Origin: Charina bottae | Lineage: Eukaryota > Chordata > Lepidosauria > Squamata > Charinaidae | Direction of reading: 5' to 3' | DNA length: 64,000 bases | NCBI GenBank assembly: GCA_023362775.1 | Contig: JALMGJ010000005.1 | Coordinates: 43,669,463-43,733,462 of the forward strand | Shown here: piece after piece, positions 1 through 13,312 of the stretch | Numbering within the stretch: the first letter of the stretch is position 1 | How the letters are laid out: every line of letters starts with the position of its first letter | Translations under genes and position numbers: made by a program | The notes under the pieces: generated by a model | Databases searched by the model: none | Told to the model about the DNA's origin: nothing | What the model saw: the letters and a program-made list of their open reading frames with translations, nothing else

Positions 1-1739
1 CCACCCCTGGCCTAGAGTCACCCATGATAAGGGGGTGACTGAAGGGGGACTATGCTCAATGTGTCACCAATCCTACTAGTGTTGCACTTTAACCATTGTA
101 ATATACTGGCTGTTAGTGGTGTAACAAGTACTAGTGATGCCACTGGTGGTTTAAGTGAAGTAAGCTTTCTACTGTGAGAAACAAGGCTTTATGGTTTCAA
201 AAAGACGTTTTCCTTCTACCATATTGTCTCTTTTTTCTTTATTACTAATGGCATGACTCTATATCCATGGCACAGTTTTCCATGTAGCACTGTAGTAAGT
301 TAGTGTTATCATTAGTAACTGCATAAATAAAATATAAACACAACTTTCTGGAGCACCACTAGATATATAATTATTATCAGTTCATGTAGTCTGTGTATAC
401 TTAGAAGAGCCTTTTTAACCTGAAGCTTTTCCAATAGCTTGGACCACTGTGTGTACCATTTCCTGTTCTTTAGGGCTAGCCACTAGTGGACAGGACTGAT
501 GGGAACTAGACTAATACATCCAGATGCCAGACAGCAAAAGATTTGAAATTTGTTGAGATAAGGGAAGGCAACTTATGACTCCAAGGTCATTTGTCATTTT
601 CCAATCCCTTTTCCGCAGCCACCCAACCCCACCATTGAAAATAATTGCTAAAAATTGGTACTGGGTTTCCTGATATTTTGAAGTAGGAAAGGGTTAAAAA
701 AGGTAGAATGGCTTTAAAAACAGACAAAAATCCATCCCCCCTCCTCCATGCCTTATAAAACCTGAAAATACTGGTTCCATTTCATATGCATAACATGGTC
801 CTGCCCACTGTGTTTTTCAGCCTCAGCTAACAAAGGTTTGCCCATTCCTGATCTGAAAGCCAAGGAAAAGACCATAATGCATGGCAAAACTCAGTTCATG
901 CTACTCATTACACCTGGCCACAAAACGTTTGCTCATCCTGATCTAGATGGCCTTCCCTACTTTGAGCTGTAGAGTAGTTATACAATTTCAAACAAAAATT
1001 ACAACTACTCCAGTTCTTTCCTTTGATGGTTTTGCTCGCATGCAATATTGAAGCCTAAGTTTTCCACAGAAATCATGATTCCTATTGGATTTCTGCCTAG
1101 TATCAAATTCTGATTTCACCCATCTACCTTACAGGATGACTCAGAATTAATCTATTTGTTAACCTTGATTCCACTCCTGTAAAATGGAAATACTGTACTA
1201 CTATATAACATAGTGCACAGGTTTGTTCCATATAAGCATATCATTCTGTCTATAACAAGATCTGGATCTATGCGTATTTTTATTGTTACCTTTGAAATTC
1301 ACTCTGGCTCCTTATTATGTTCCATTTCTAAAAAAGCGTATCCATCTCAGAACATTTGTCTTGTCATGGCATCTCTTTTTGCAAAACAGAACCTTCTACT
1401 TCTACCCAGTTTGAGAAGCAGGTTTTACTATCCTTTGATACCTTCAAAGAAGCCCTGCCTGACTTTCATAGGCCATTCAACTAAGGACTGAGTGCCACCT
1501 GCTGAACTCAGCAGAGTGCTACATGTGTTTGCATTTCTAAAGATTAAAAAAAAACCACCATCATCTGGACCAGCACCGGTAAAAGTATCCATAAAGTTTT
1601 ATCTGCACTAGGTTGTTAATGTGGGTCATATACCTCTCTAAAACATGTTTAAAGCCACACAAAAGCCCTATCATTTCAGATGTCACCATTTTTGGCACAG
1701 TGATCAGCCTCTGGTAATTTATTTTCTTGTTTACCTACA
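1..1739. other. Intergenic, nothing recognised
   Basis: AT-rich DNA without a supported exon, clear repeat or RNA gene. The short open frame at 1213-1491 resembles nothing I know. Confidence 0.6.
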
Positions 1740-2000
1740 AGATGATTAGATGTCTTCCTGGATCAGGCCAAAAATTCATCCAGTTGAGCATCTGAGCTTC
1801 TGTGTTAATTAACAAGGCACTTCTGAGAGGTTCATAACACAGCCAAATATAGAAGCCCTGCCCAGATGCTTGATGCCTGGGAACCGATATTCAGGAGACC
1901 ACTACCTCTGATGTTTGATTTACCTATCCAGCAATAGAATTGTTCTCTATGAATTCAAGCCACTTGCCTAACCATGTAAGTCAGTGGCCATAGCCATAGT
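1740..2000 (+). repeat. Old interspersed repeat (ggatcaggcca family)
   Basis: Contains the ctggatcaggccaaaaattc and gcatctgagcttc blocks seen in better form around 17035-17160, 31718-31800 and 46220-46380. An old amniote retroposon family; I cannot assign the class. Confidence 0.4.
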
Positions 2001-5000
2001 TTGTGGTCGGTGGTGTTATCCTTCTGTTTCTTTTCTTGCTTTGTTGCTAATCAGTGCAACGGTGTGATCTTCAAGGTTAAAAAGATGGATTGTATAGAGT
2101 TATGAGCTGTTTACTGTTCTATCTGCTATTACATGGCTAGTTCAGAAAATGTCAAGCAGCAGCGCTCCATACATAATGTGGAAATTGTAGCCTGGAAACT
2201 CCTATAACTGAGAATGCTGTGGAATGGCTTCCTCCAACCAAAAATCTTCCAGATATATTGGGGATTCATTTCCTAGAATTCCTTGACAATAAAAACATCT
2301 CAAGCACCTGCTTCAGGTCATGCGCTGAGTTTAGCTTCTATTTTCAGCATTTATGGGCAGATGGAGTCTACAGTATGTGTAAGTTCTGCATACATCCAAC
2401 ATTTAAGCATCTCTTTTACATGGGATTTGTTTTAGATACTAGTGTAACAGACTTGAGAATGGACATGCAATGCTTTGTGCATTAGCCTGCAGTGGCTTTA
2501 AAAAGACCGGATTATGGTAAACTTCCTTTTTTAACAAAAATCCTAAAAACATGCTGTCTATTTTCTTATCAGATGAAAGAGCATGGGGTGGGATGAGCAG
2601 GACAAGAACTCATGCACCTCTGAATGACGATGTGACTAGTTTTGTTATGTGCTATTTACAAACACTGCAAAAGGCTGTTGAGCACACCTATCTGCATCCT
2701 TTGAACCAGCAGCCATACTTTTCCTCTGCACATAGAAACAGGGGAAGCAACATGGCTTGTTCATCTGGGCCATGACTTCCTTCCTTTTCCTTGGTTTCAA
2801 CCTCACAAGTTGTGCTAAACCATGTAAATAAACCTGATGCTGTCCTCTTGTTATCCTTGAAACAATCCTCATGTGAACAAGCCCTTAGAGCAAAGCATTT
2901 GGGTTGCAACCGTCAAGGTCAGAGTCTTCTCTGGAGCAATAAATCTATTTTTAATTCAGGGGTGGTGAACTTAATTGCTGGGGAAGCAATTGGATTCAGC
3001 AACTTTGATGGCAATACCTAGACTGTTCATTCCCAGCTGCACACAGGGCTGATCTTGAGGATCAGATACAGACAAATCTACAAGCCGTAGATTCCCAAAA
3101 GTAGGTACGTCTGCCATCATCCACGTGATTCAAAAGTCTTATTCCAGGGATTAATACCCCTTCTGTGGTCCAGAACCTGCACCTGATTTTTTTTTTGTTC
3201 TGTTTTGAGATTTTTGAGTCTCCACCTCACCCAAATAGACAGTGCTGAAAATTTTCTTTGCTGGGACAGGGATGGGAGGACTTTTAAAGTGCATAATAGA
3301 TGTGTCACCTCCTTGTGGAGGTACAGTACATCCATTTTGCACTTTTTATAACAACAACAACAACAACAAGCAAAACAAAATTGTGTCATTAAAAATGGGT
3401 AGTTTTTCTGCCAAATTTTAGTGGCTTGACTTCAGGGTGTATGAGGAGCTACAAAATGGTGTCTGGGGCACATGGGAGCTGTAGATTACCTATCACTGTT
3501 TAGCCCAAATTATGGGCCATTCATGTTTGTGGCCAGTCTGGAAAGAGAAAAGTCTCCATTTTCAGAGTTTCCTTTAATTTCTCAGAAAATCAGGTTAACC
3601 TGTATGCTAAGTAGTACAGCACACAAATAAATCTCACTTTAAGCTATGCAAAGGAGCCAATTTAACTCCTAAAATCTAACTATAATTTTTAAAAAATAAG
3701 CAGAGAGAAGTTTAGAAATTAATTATTTTAAAATATAAAATAAAAACGGACTCATCCATATCCTAAAAATAGCTTGCTCAATCAGTTTGAAGGGGGTACT
3801 AGGGGGGAGGGGGCTCCTGGATGCCAAGAGCTGGAAGGGCAAATATGCCCCTACCAGCATCCATGAAGTAAAAGCAAAGCATCTCAGGTGGGAGGACTTC
3901 TACAGAGCATGGAGAAAATGCAAATGATTCCATCAATAACCTGAAGCTGGCCTAACAAGATGGTTCCTGCAAGTTGCCCTTTAATCCACGACAAGAAGGG
4001 GTCTTTATCAGATGTGAAACAACACAAAAGTTGATGCCTTTAGTTAACTCACATGTTTGGAGATGTATTTCATTCAGAGACATCTTCATGAAGGGAAGGG
4101 TAAAAGGTTACAACGGTCTCATTACCTTTTCCAGGGGCCCTTGCCTAATACTTCGGTTATATTCACAATCTGAAGCCCTTCTCTCATTCGATCCTTCCAA
4201 ATCCTCCTGATTTTATACTTCCACCATCTGGACAATGTCAGGACTCTTCCAAGTGGATTGCTGGCCCGAGGGTCAACCACATGGGGATAACCCAGGATGC
4301 TTTGCATGAATCAGTCTTGAAGAGTGACATTGCTTTGGGTATGCACACACGCAGACAGGTGGGCAACACCTGCCTGAAAGCAATGAAGTCTTAATGTAGA
4401 GACATGCAACGTCTGTTGGCTGAAGGGTCACTACAGACTGTGTAGAGTGTTGAAGGGGACGTTCCAAAAGTGAGCAGGGGCAGGGCCCATTTTGGGATGG
4501 GTTTCAAATGTTTTGGTGGACCAATCAAAGCAGTCATTCTTTCAGGCAGTTCATCAGATGAATCTCCAAGAAGAACAGTTGGGGAGTACTATGGATATGA
4601 TCTATCTGTTTCTTTGTCAATGGTACCACTCCAGGGAGATACTTTGCCTTTAAAAATCAGTCAGGCCTCAAGCCACAACTGCTCTTGACAGCTGGTAAAA
4701 ATGTGGCTTAAAAATAAAACATCATGCTTATATTATAGTAGTTTTAAAAGTCTATGTATTCAGAAACAGTTACTATTTGTTGGTTTATTTTATTAAATAT
4801 GAATTTTAAATGAGTTTGTTAGGTATGTAGATTTGTGCTATGTAATTTAATGTTCTTATTTACATTCATTGCTAAGTTTCCTTTTTTAAAAAATAAGGCA
4901 GGATACATTTTAAAAAATAATTAAAATGCTTTATTTAAATTATTCAATACTGCCTTACAGGAGTTTTGTGGAGATTGAAAGAGGAACAGCATGAAGTCAC

Positions 5001-5078
5001 TGAATGAAGGAAAGGATTAAAATAGGCCCAACCATAGTCTTATAGCAGAGAATTAGCAGAAAGTCATGAGGAGAAAGT
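2001..5078. other. Intergenic, nothing recognised
   Basis: No exon or transposon supported. There is an (AAC)n run at about 3351-3373 and a G-rich patch near 3795-3815. The short open frames look like chance. Confidence 0.55.
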
Positions 5079-5088
5079 CATGAGGAGG

Positions 5089-5434
5089 GGCGTGGTGGCT
5101 CAGTGGGTAAGACGCCAGGCTTGTTGATCGGAAGATTGCAAGTTCGGAGGTTCGAATTCCTAGCCCTGCGTGCGGAGTGAGCACCCGCATTAGCTCCAGC
5201 TCTTGCCAACCTAGCAATTCGAAAGCATGCAAATGCAAGTAGATTAATAGGTACCACTTCGGTGGGTAGGTAACAGTGTTCCGTGTGCGTCATGCCGGCC
5301 ACATGACCGTGGAAGCGTCTTCGGACAACGCTGGCTCTTCAGCTAACAAACAGAGATGAGCACCGTCCCCTAGAGTCGGACACGACTGCTCTTTGAGGAA
5401 AATGTGCGGGGGGAACCTTTACCTTTACCTTTTA
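5089..5434 (+). mobile_element. Sauria-type tRNA-derived SINE
   Basis: The 5' part is tRNA-like, with an A-box-like tggctcagtgg and a B-box-like ggttcgaattcc. The 3' part carries the BovB-like gagtcggacacgactg and ends in repeated acctttacctt, the hallmark tail of squamate Sauria SINEs. It is flanked by the duplication catgaggagg (5079-5088 and 5435-5444). BovB enzymes presumably mobilise it. Confidence 0.9.
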
Positions 5435-5444
5435 CATGAGGAGG

Positions 5445-6560
5445 TAAAATAGATAATTTCAGGGTGAAGGTGAGAAGTAGCTCATTTTTAGTTCTTCGCT
5501 ATTTAAAAATAATCCCTGCAACAATAAATTACCAATGAACTTCTTTAAAAGAAAAGTTATCCTTCTAATTGAGGTCCATATACTGTGATGAGGCTCAAAT
5601 AATGCTCACAGTCTGGTAAACTCCACTTCAGCATCCAGAATGGTGAGATGGTAAACTAAGGCAAGCCATAGAAAATCATTTTCACAGAATAAAAACTTCT
5701 TTTTAGCAACTCCTGCACTTTGCTTTAAATGTATGTATTTATAAGTACAGATGCTTGATAATATTAATGCCCTATGTCGTTACTGAAAACGCATAATTAA
5801 TTTTCCATAAGACAAAAGAGCCTCCTGTTACTCTGACATTCACGTACGTATATCTTAAATAAACAGCAATGGAATATAACTACGGCTTGTGTTCAGCTCT
5901 TTTCTGTGCAGTACTGTACCTATGCCATTTCTGTCCCTGAGCACAGGGCTGTATTTTTAAAATATGATGCAAGTTTGCCCTCTGCTGGTAATATCAAGAA
6001 GCTACTTTTCCAGTTTTAGAACACACATAACTGCAGTGGCATTGTGGGTGCTGAGCAGAAATTAATATTTAAAAATCTGATTGTAGTATTAATTAGATCA
6101 TGATGCTCTTCCAGGACTACCATATCTGTGCTGCAAAAATTAGGATGACCACTTGGTGGCAGCAAAGTTAAGAGTTTTGTGGGCTTCTTTGCTGCCATCT
6201 AGGGTTCTCTGGATTTTTTTGGCCCTGATATGGTAGAAAGTTTGTTAAGAGTGACAACTTCTGAAAAATAATCACAGACCGTCTCTATGAGAAGCATGAC
6301 TTCCATTCCAGATCTTTTGCTTGCACTGTGTGGTTGAACTGAAATAGAAAGTCTTGAAGAGAGGCATTTACTATTCTCAATTTCAAAGGATGAACCCTGC
6401 TAGTGTACAGGATTAAGATCTTGGAGGGGGTGGTTTTGTCTCATGATGCCTTCCTTTCATCGCTGAGTTCACCAGACCAGATCAACAACCAACAGTCATT
6501 ATTTATTTGTGTTTCTCTGTTGTGGTAAAGTGCAATCCCATATATAGCACTTTACTATAA
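5445..6560. other. Intergenic, nothing recognised
   Basis: AT-rich, without supported features. Confidence 0.55.
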
Positions 6561-6652
6561 GGAGACAGTGGAGGACAGGAAGGCCTGGCGTGCTATGGTC
6601 CATGGGGTCACAAAGAGTCGGACATGACTTAACGACTGAACAACAACAACAA
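6561..6652 (+). mobile_element. BovB LINE 3'-end fragment
   Basis: Matches the 3' end of the other BovB copies in this window (gtggaggacaggaaggcctg, then tcggacatgactt and the aacgactgaacaacaacaac tail). Severely 5'-truncated. Confidence 0.85.
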
Positions 6653-6849
6653 TAGTGAAGCCTGGTGGTTACCAGCATATGCCCCACATATATGCTGCCA
6701 CCAGCATTCTAGCCATTTCTCTTGCCACTTCAGCTCTCACAGTTCCTCTGTGTACCATGTGCTCACCTTTGAAGCAGGTAAGAGTGGGCACTTAGGAGCA
6801 ATTGTGTCAGCCACCCAAGCAAGCTCTATATTCCAGGTACCAACTAAGG

Positions 6850-6984
6850 CAGTGTTTTTTCAAGCTTGGCAACTTTAAGATGGGTGGACTTCAACTCCCA
6901 GAATTCCCTAGCCAGCATGCTGGCTAGGGAATTCTGGGAGTTGAAGTCCACCCATCTTAAAGTTGCCAAGCTTGAAAAACACTG
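6850..6984. mobile_element. Foldback MITE, near-perfect palindrome
   Basis: The whole 135 bp is one inverted repeat centred on gccagcatgctggc. The arms differ only by one extra T near the left end. Termini are cagtgttttt and aaaaacactg. Flanks aactaagg (6842-6849) and aactaggg (6985-6992) match at 7 of 8 bases, a hAT-like target duplication. Same family as the element at 33160-33960. Confidence 0.9.
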
Positions 6985-7065
6985 AACTAGGGCATCAACA
7001 GAGCCATTGGTGAAACCAGCCTCAATCCAGCTGGATCCAATAATCTTTCTGGATGGACCATTTTA

Positions 7066-8903
7066 AATTTTTTATAAGAATTTTATTAAGTTTGAAACAA
7101 AGATAAAAACTACAAAAAAGAAAAAAACTACAAAAAAGAAAAAAAACTACAAAAAGAAAAAAAGAAGAACTAAAAAGGTGTGAAGTACAAGAAAAAAGAA
7201 TTTTGAAGATAGAGTAATTACTTCCAACTTTCAACAGCAAGAATATACAGCAATTTCCATATTCAATCCCTTACTCTATATCAAACCAAGATCGCATTAA
7301 TCCTATAAATCCTTCCATTAGCACATATACAAATCACTAATATAATTGCTCCTTCCTCTTATATATAAAAAAGAAATATATAAATCTCTAAATCAACTTC
7401 CCTCCCCCAAAAGACAACATTTATTTAATTATTTCCTTCCTATCACTATTCTGTACAGTATACTTCTGTCCACTATAATAAAAATCACATTATAAAAACA
7501 TATAAATTTTCTACTTTTATCATTAATAATACTACAACAGTCTTAACCCTATTAAACCTAAAAACCAAGTTGTTATTATTATAACTTATAGATACCTTAT
7601 ACAGTAAATCTTACAAATCAAACAAGCCTTAAAAAGAATCCAATAAATCTTAATCCAATTTGTTAAAGAGAAATGAAATCATAATAGCCTCATTGTCAAT
7701 TCAATTAAACATTCTTAAATTTTTACCCCACTTCAAAATATACCAAGACATTTACATATCTCCCTGTTGCATACAAGGCAATTTTCTTACAAAAATCAAA
7801 CAGCCCAACTGCCCCCCTTGAAATCTCAGACTTCTCAGGAAAAAAACTCCCACAAAACAGATTCTCTTCTTTCCCATAACATTCCCTCAGAAAAACAATT
7901 CCCTTTGTAAATTGCAGCTCAGACTGTCACTTTAACCCTTTCAGCACCAAAATGTGATCTTCGCCTGGCATTACTTCAATCTCGCTGTCAGTGGAAACCT
8001 CTCCATCCTTGCCAAAATCTCCATCTTCTTCCATAATGTCTTCAGCCAGATGACATACTTTAGAAATAATATCTTCCCCAATGTCCCGAATATTTTGCAA
8101 AATAACCTGATAGAAATCTGAAAAAAATCTTTTTGAAGGTCTGCTCAGGTTCACAACAGGACTCCGAAAAAGTCTCCTTAAAATCCTCCATATTTCAGGC
8201 AGTAGATTATGGTGCCCCCTAGATACTTGACTCACGTAGAAAGGAGTTAATAAGTTAATGAAAAACTTCCGAATGAAATAGACACAAGAGAAGGTGTACT
8301 AACAAGCTAACAAGCTAATAGACAACTCCCAAAGAAAGTGAAAGCAGAAAACGGAAGATTCGAAACGGTAGATTCAACATGTAGGAAAATATTAAATCCT
8401 TCAAATTCAGTACAAAAATAATAGTAGGGAGGCTATTATCTCAGCTGCCCTTAATATTTAAACAGGAAACAAAGCCAAAACTTTTTTAAAAAATTAAAAA
8501 TTTAATCCAGAAATAATGATAAGCACCAAGAGAGTCCGCTTCTTCTTGTTGTAGAAAGCCTCTCTTAGGGTACAAAAACTTTTAAAAATATATAAATTGG
8601 GTGGTTTAGAAATGGGGTGGCTCGACTTAGTGTCCCTTTAAGGCTACAGCGCGGTTTGGAAATGATGTCGTCCCGGACTCCCGGCGTCTCTTACCAGATT
8701 AGCGCTAACGCTGTTCGCGATCCTCCGGCTGCGAGGCAGTGTTTTGGAGGACAGATGGGATGATTCCGAGCTTTTTCTTTATTCATGAAAAAGCTCTGGG
8801 CTTCAGGTAAAAACTTGCCCGAGCCCAAAAAAGCCGCGTTGTCAGTTCTGTCCGTAGAGCTCACGGACACAGCTGTTCAGTTGGCCATGTTCCCCACCAG
8901 AAG
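7066..8903 (-). mobile_element. L1-like LINE, 5'-complete but internally deleted
   Basis: Flanked by a perfect 18-bp duplication, tctggatggaccatttta (7048-7065 and 8904-8921). On the minus strand it starts with a GC-rich segment containing ggggaacatggccaac, as expected of an L1 5' UTR. It ends in AATAAAATTCTTATAAAAAATT, resembling the L1 3' end at 57540-57568. A 102-residue minus-strand frame at 7927-8235 has an acidic C-terminus; I do not recognise it beyond a possible ORF1 remnant. At 1.84 kb it lacks the RT region, so it is deleted or a non-autonomous derivative. Confidence 0.75.
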
Positions 8904-8921
8904 TCTGGATGGACCATTTTA

Positions 8922-10613
8922 ATATGTGAAATATAGCCACTAATTCAAACATTACCAAATGTTGACCCACTCATGGCAATGGGGAAACTAGATCACCTCC
9001 CTGATCAGAACAAAATACCAAATATGCTTTTCTCTGAATTTTAAAGTTTCCCACCCAGCAATATCTATAGCTGCCAATGTTACTTCTTGTATCCTGCCTA
9101 GAACTGGTTTCTGCTCTGTCTATAGGGCCGGCTCTATCGTCAGGCAATCCTTTGCATACTTACAGTATACGGCAGCATAAGGCTAGATGAAAGTTTCCAC
9201 CCTCATCAAGGGGTATCTCTGGGAAGTCCACATGTGTGACATCAGTGCAATCAGTTCCCCAGCCGGTGGTAAGGAAAGGCGGAGTATCTCCAACTCTGTA
9301 CTAAATGGGCATTTACCATGACTAGCTATCAAGGATTACTTTAGCCTCCATGTGCCTAATTGCTTTTCAAAGCAGCCCAACATCTTGTATCAATGAGTTC
9401 CATAGTTTCACAGAGCACTGTGTGAATAAGTACTAAAATTTAATAAAGTTGTAATTTCCTTTTCTTAGTAAAGTATATGAACTTAGTTCAAAAAGTCTAC
9501 TTGTATCAGCTGACATTAATTGAAGACCCTGTTAAGGCCCATTTAAAATAAAACAATCATATCTAAGTCCCCTACATGTTTTCCTTTACTCTTTTTCTGA
9601 AAGGAAAATGACCAAACTAGACCATTGATTCCATTTTCTACATCTTCTCTAGTTCTACAATATCCATGGCAAAGATACTGTAGGATTTCAGTGGTAAATC
9701 ACGCTAAACCTCAAGCCAAAGGCCTCTCTATTTTTTTTTCAAGAATGAAATATGGGGCACTAGTGGACAATGAATAATGCATTCATTCAAGCAAATAAAC
9801 TCTTAGAAATGAAGTTACGAGTTATTGGCTTTTCAAAAGTGCACTCTCCTGGTCAGAAGGCAGTATTACAAAAGGAAAGAAAGAAGCACTGAAATTCACA
9901 TACGGTAATGAACGTAAATGTTCCTATTTTGATATGGAAAAGAAATATTTTGCCCATATTAAAGATAAGGTGGCCTCCCCCAATCTGGCATTCAGAAGAT
10001 ACATTGGCCTGCAAGTCCAGGGATCCAACAACTTCTTAATTTGCTAGCTCTTTTCTTTCCTCATGTCATTGTGCACCTGTTCTTAATTTAATGGTAATTG
10101 TTTCTGTTCTCTGATTTCCTTATTTGCTCAACTTCATTATAGCAGAAATCTTTACAACCAAGGTAGTAAAACAACAACTTTTATTTGGTCACTTGGCTTC
10201 TACTTATTAATGCCATATCTATATGGCAGCTTGGGAAGTAACTCAAGGTTGTTTCAAGATGACCATTTCCTGATTTAAAGTCTAATAGTATTTGTTGCTT
10301 TGCTTGTGTTATTCTTTCCTGTGTGAAGCATCATATAACAAATAATTATTAAAAAGATGGTGATGGTAAATAGCCAGCTCAAAATGGGAGCAAACAAAAA
10401 GAAGGCTCTTATACAAACCTGTTCACGTGTATGTGTGTATATATACACAAGCCAAACAACTATCACCATTAATTTCATAAAGAGGGCTCTTTGGTCTCTG
10501 AAAGCTTATGCCATATAAATTTCTTTATCTGAGTTGCGGTAGGATTCTGTTTTCAGTTCATCTGTTTTAAGTCTGAAGTCCTTAAATCTAAGTTCTGGAT
10601 ATTACCCTAAGTT
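8922..10613. other. Intergenic, nothing recognised
   Basis: AT-rich DNA without supported exon or repeat. Confidence 0.55.
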
Positions 10614-10624
10614 AACAACCAGAT

Positions 10625-10822
10625 GCTGATGCTGATGCTAGGGAAAGTGGAAGGCAAAAGGAAGAGGGGCCGACCAAGGGCAAGATGGATGGATGATATT
10701 CTGGAGGTGACGGACTTGACCCTGTGGGAGCTGGGGATGGCGACGGCCGACAGGAAGCTCTGGGGTGGGCTGGTCCATGAAGTCACGAAGAGTCGGAAGC
10801 GACTGAACGAATAAACAACAAC
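10625..10822 (+). mobile_element. BovB LINE 3' end, 5'-truncated
   Basis: Encodes the decayed C-terminus of the BovB polyprotein (MLGKVEGKRKRGRPRARWMD, ending near EVTKSRKRLNE) and ends in acaacaacaac. The duplication aacaaccagat flanks it (10614-10624 and 10823-10833; the exact edge is blurred by the aac tail). It is the same subfamily as the outer BovB at 58723-60624. Confidence 0.88.
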
Positions 10823-10833
10823 AACAACCAGAT

Positions 10834-13300
10834 AACCTTGTCAAGTAAGGGAAATGTGCAATTCTCCAACTCAGTCCTGGCCTGAGCTATTAAAATTACC
10901 TTTCAGGATTGTTCAGGAAGTTCTGTCTGAATTCTATCCAGAGATGTTTAATCAAGAAATCCTAAAGTAGTAGTGATGTGAAGAAAATAAATGTCCAGGC
11001 TAGATAGTGGAATCAAGGCATGGCCATCTGCAAGGGAGGGCAAATGGGACAGTGTAACCACACAAATGTTGCGATGTACATACTTGCATCAGATGTTGGG
11101 ATCCATCTGCCTGATTGTGGCATTTGTATGATGGAGTCACTGCATGGATGTCATCGTTTCTATGACATTGTGGGTTGCTTGCAGATGCCATTGAATGAGA
11201 GGCTTCGGTTCTAGCACTTGGATGACCAGAACATCCATTCCATGGGCTTTCAGAGAACAGTTCTTTATTCAAAGACATCCTCTCTTTGAATGACTGTCTT
11301 TCATTCATTGTATTCTTTCCATATTTATTTCTTCATAATATTCTTCCTATCCAAATTCCAACTTCCTAGTCTTTACCAAACTATTCCCTTTTTTTATTCT
11401 CAAGCCTCTGAACAACTTGAAACTTGCACTCTATTTCTTGTCAGCCAACAATAGAGAGGACATAAAATAACCTTGGAAATGGCCTTTATACCTTCTAAGT
11501 CAATATTGACAACACTGATTAACAGCAACATTTTCAGACTCTCAGACCTAACTAAAAACTGACCCTGAGAGTCACAGCATGCAACCTATGTGCTCTATCA
11601 CTGGGATATCATATAGTTCCCAATTTTCCCAGTCCAGAATCAGATTTCTTGGCATGTACCACAAAGTGTCCTTAATCTAACCTTTTGTAATTTGGCAGGG
11701 TTTCCCCCCCCCCCCAAAGTGCATGATCATAATATTTGCTGGTTTCACAGAAATTGCCCAACAATACAGGGAATTAGAACTTGTTTTAATGCAAAATTGA
11801 AAAATCCCTTTTGCACAAAAAATCCCTATATCTATGTACATTATATTTAGCAGGCTTTAATCAGACAGAGGCAACAACTATACCTGTAAATGTAATTCAG
11901 TCAAAATATAAGTATTTTCCCTTTTTTAAAATAAAAATGTAAAGGAGCCTAGAATCAAACCTCCATATTATTTCTTTGAAATTTGATAGTTGTACCTCCT
12001 CAGAAAAGTCTACTGGGTCTGCAAATGTTATCCATTTAAATTAAGGGGTTAAAACAAATCCTTCTATTCTCAGATTTCGCATGATAAGAGCAAAACACTT
12101 CTGTTCCCAGATTTCCCATGATAGTAAATGAGAAGATAAAGCTTAATGTTTCCAAAGCCAACAAGCCTGAGTTTCAGAGTGAGTCAAACTGTATGTTTTC
12201 TCAGATAACAACCCAGATCCAAATGGAATCTTTCAGCCCGTTCATACATCGAACGAATACAGATTTCAATACACGAATAAGACACATAACAGGGTGTGTA
12301 CATGGTCTTGTGCCAAAGCCATCTCTCTCTCTTTCTAGCTCATGGCTCTGGGCTAGAAACAGTGTCACATCCCCCCGCCCCCACTTCTTAGAGAATAAAG
12401 AAGCTTGTGACTTTACAAATCATATTTTTACACGTATTTGGAACGAGGGATCACATAAGCAGTATGATATAATGAACAGGACTTTAAAAAGAGACAATAC
12501 TGGAATTAAAATACAGCACAGGAATTTGAGGCTTTTTTGCTACTTGTACACTGTGTCTCCATTTCACATTAGAAAGATTTTCACCAGGACATTTCTAGTG
12601 CAGCTAGTTAGCTACAGCAATTTCCCATCCCTTTCTTGGGAGTACTGATAGACTAATTTTGCTAAAGGCAAAATTAGAGAATTAAGTGAAATTAATTAAG
12701 CCCAATTCAATTGTTATTTTAAGGGCCTCTCCTTATTACAGGAGTCTAAACAGTTTCATTCCTTCACCTGCTGCAGATTGGCATTAACATACACATTCCT
12801 GCTGAGCTGTTGCCTCAAATCCCAAACCCAGCCCGGTGGAAGTTTTAGTTAATGCTAAGGGGTGTATTGGACTGCAGCATCTTCGGTTGGGAATCTCTCT
12901 GCCAAAAGGAAAAGGGGGGGTTACATGCTCTTGTCCATCTTCTATAAAAAGCCTCCACAGAACTCTCTCATCATGATCAGAAAGATCTGACCCTTCCGAT
13001 CTTATTGACTGAACTATAGCCCGTCATCCCTGACATTACCTGGGTTGGAAGAGATATGATCAAAAGGCTGGGATGGGATTCTAGGAATCTGAGACCCAAA
13101 CGGTTGTAGAGAAACGAGATGGGACTGTGGCATCAGCAGAGCAGAGGTGGCACATCCAATATCTCTGTGTTGTCTGAGATATATACGAGAAACAGCAGTT
13201 ATCACAGACATCTTCTGAATAGTGCTTGAATTCTACGGTGAGACATACCTGCTTAGAATTCCAGGTACATAGCAAAATAAAACCCAAAAGTAAAGTCAAG
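10834..13300. other. Intergenic; one unexplained open frame
   Basis: No repeat or exon is recognised. An open frame of 176 codons at 12118-12648 (plus) has no motif I know and no splice or codon-bias support. There is a C-run at 11704-11716. Confidence 0.5.
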
Positions 13301-13312
13301 GAATATCTCTTT

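Noticed and set aside
5089..5170. tRNA-like A and B boxes
   Set aside because: Part of a SINE head with a BovB-like tail and target duplications, not a tRNA gene.
7048..8921. LTR retrotransposon bounded by direct repeats
   Set aside because: The repeats are only 18 bp and one end is an L1-like 3' terminus, so target-site duplication fits better.
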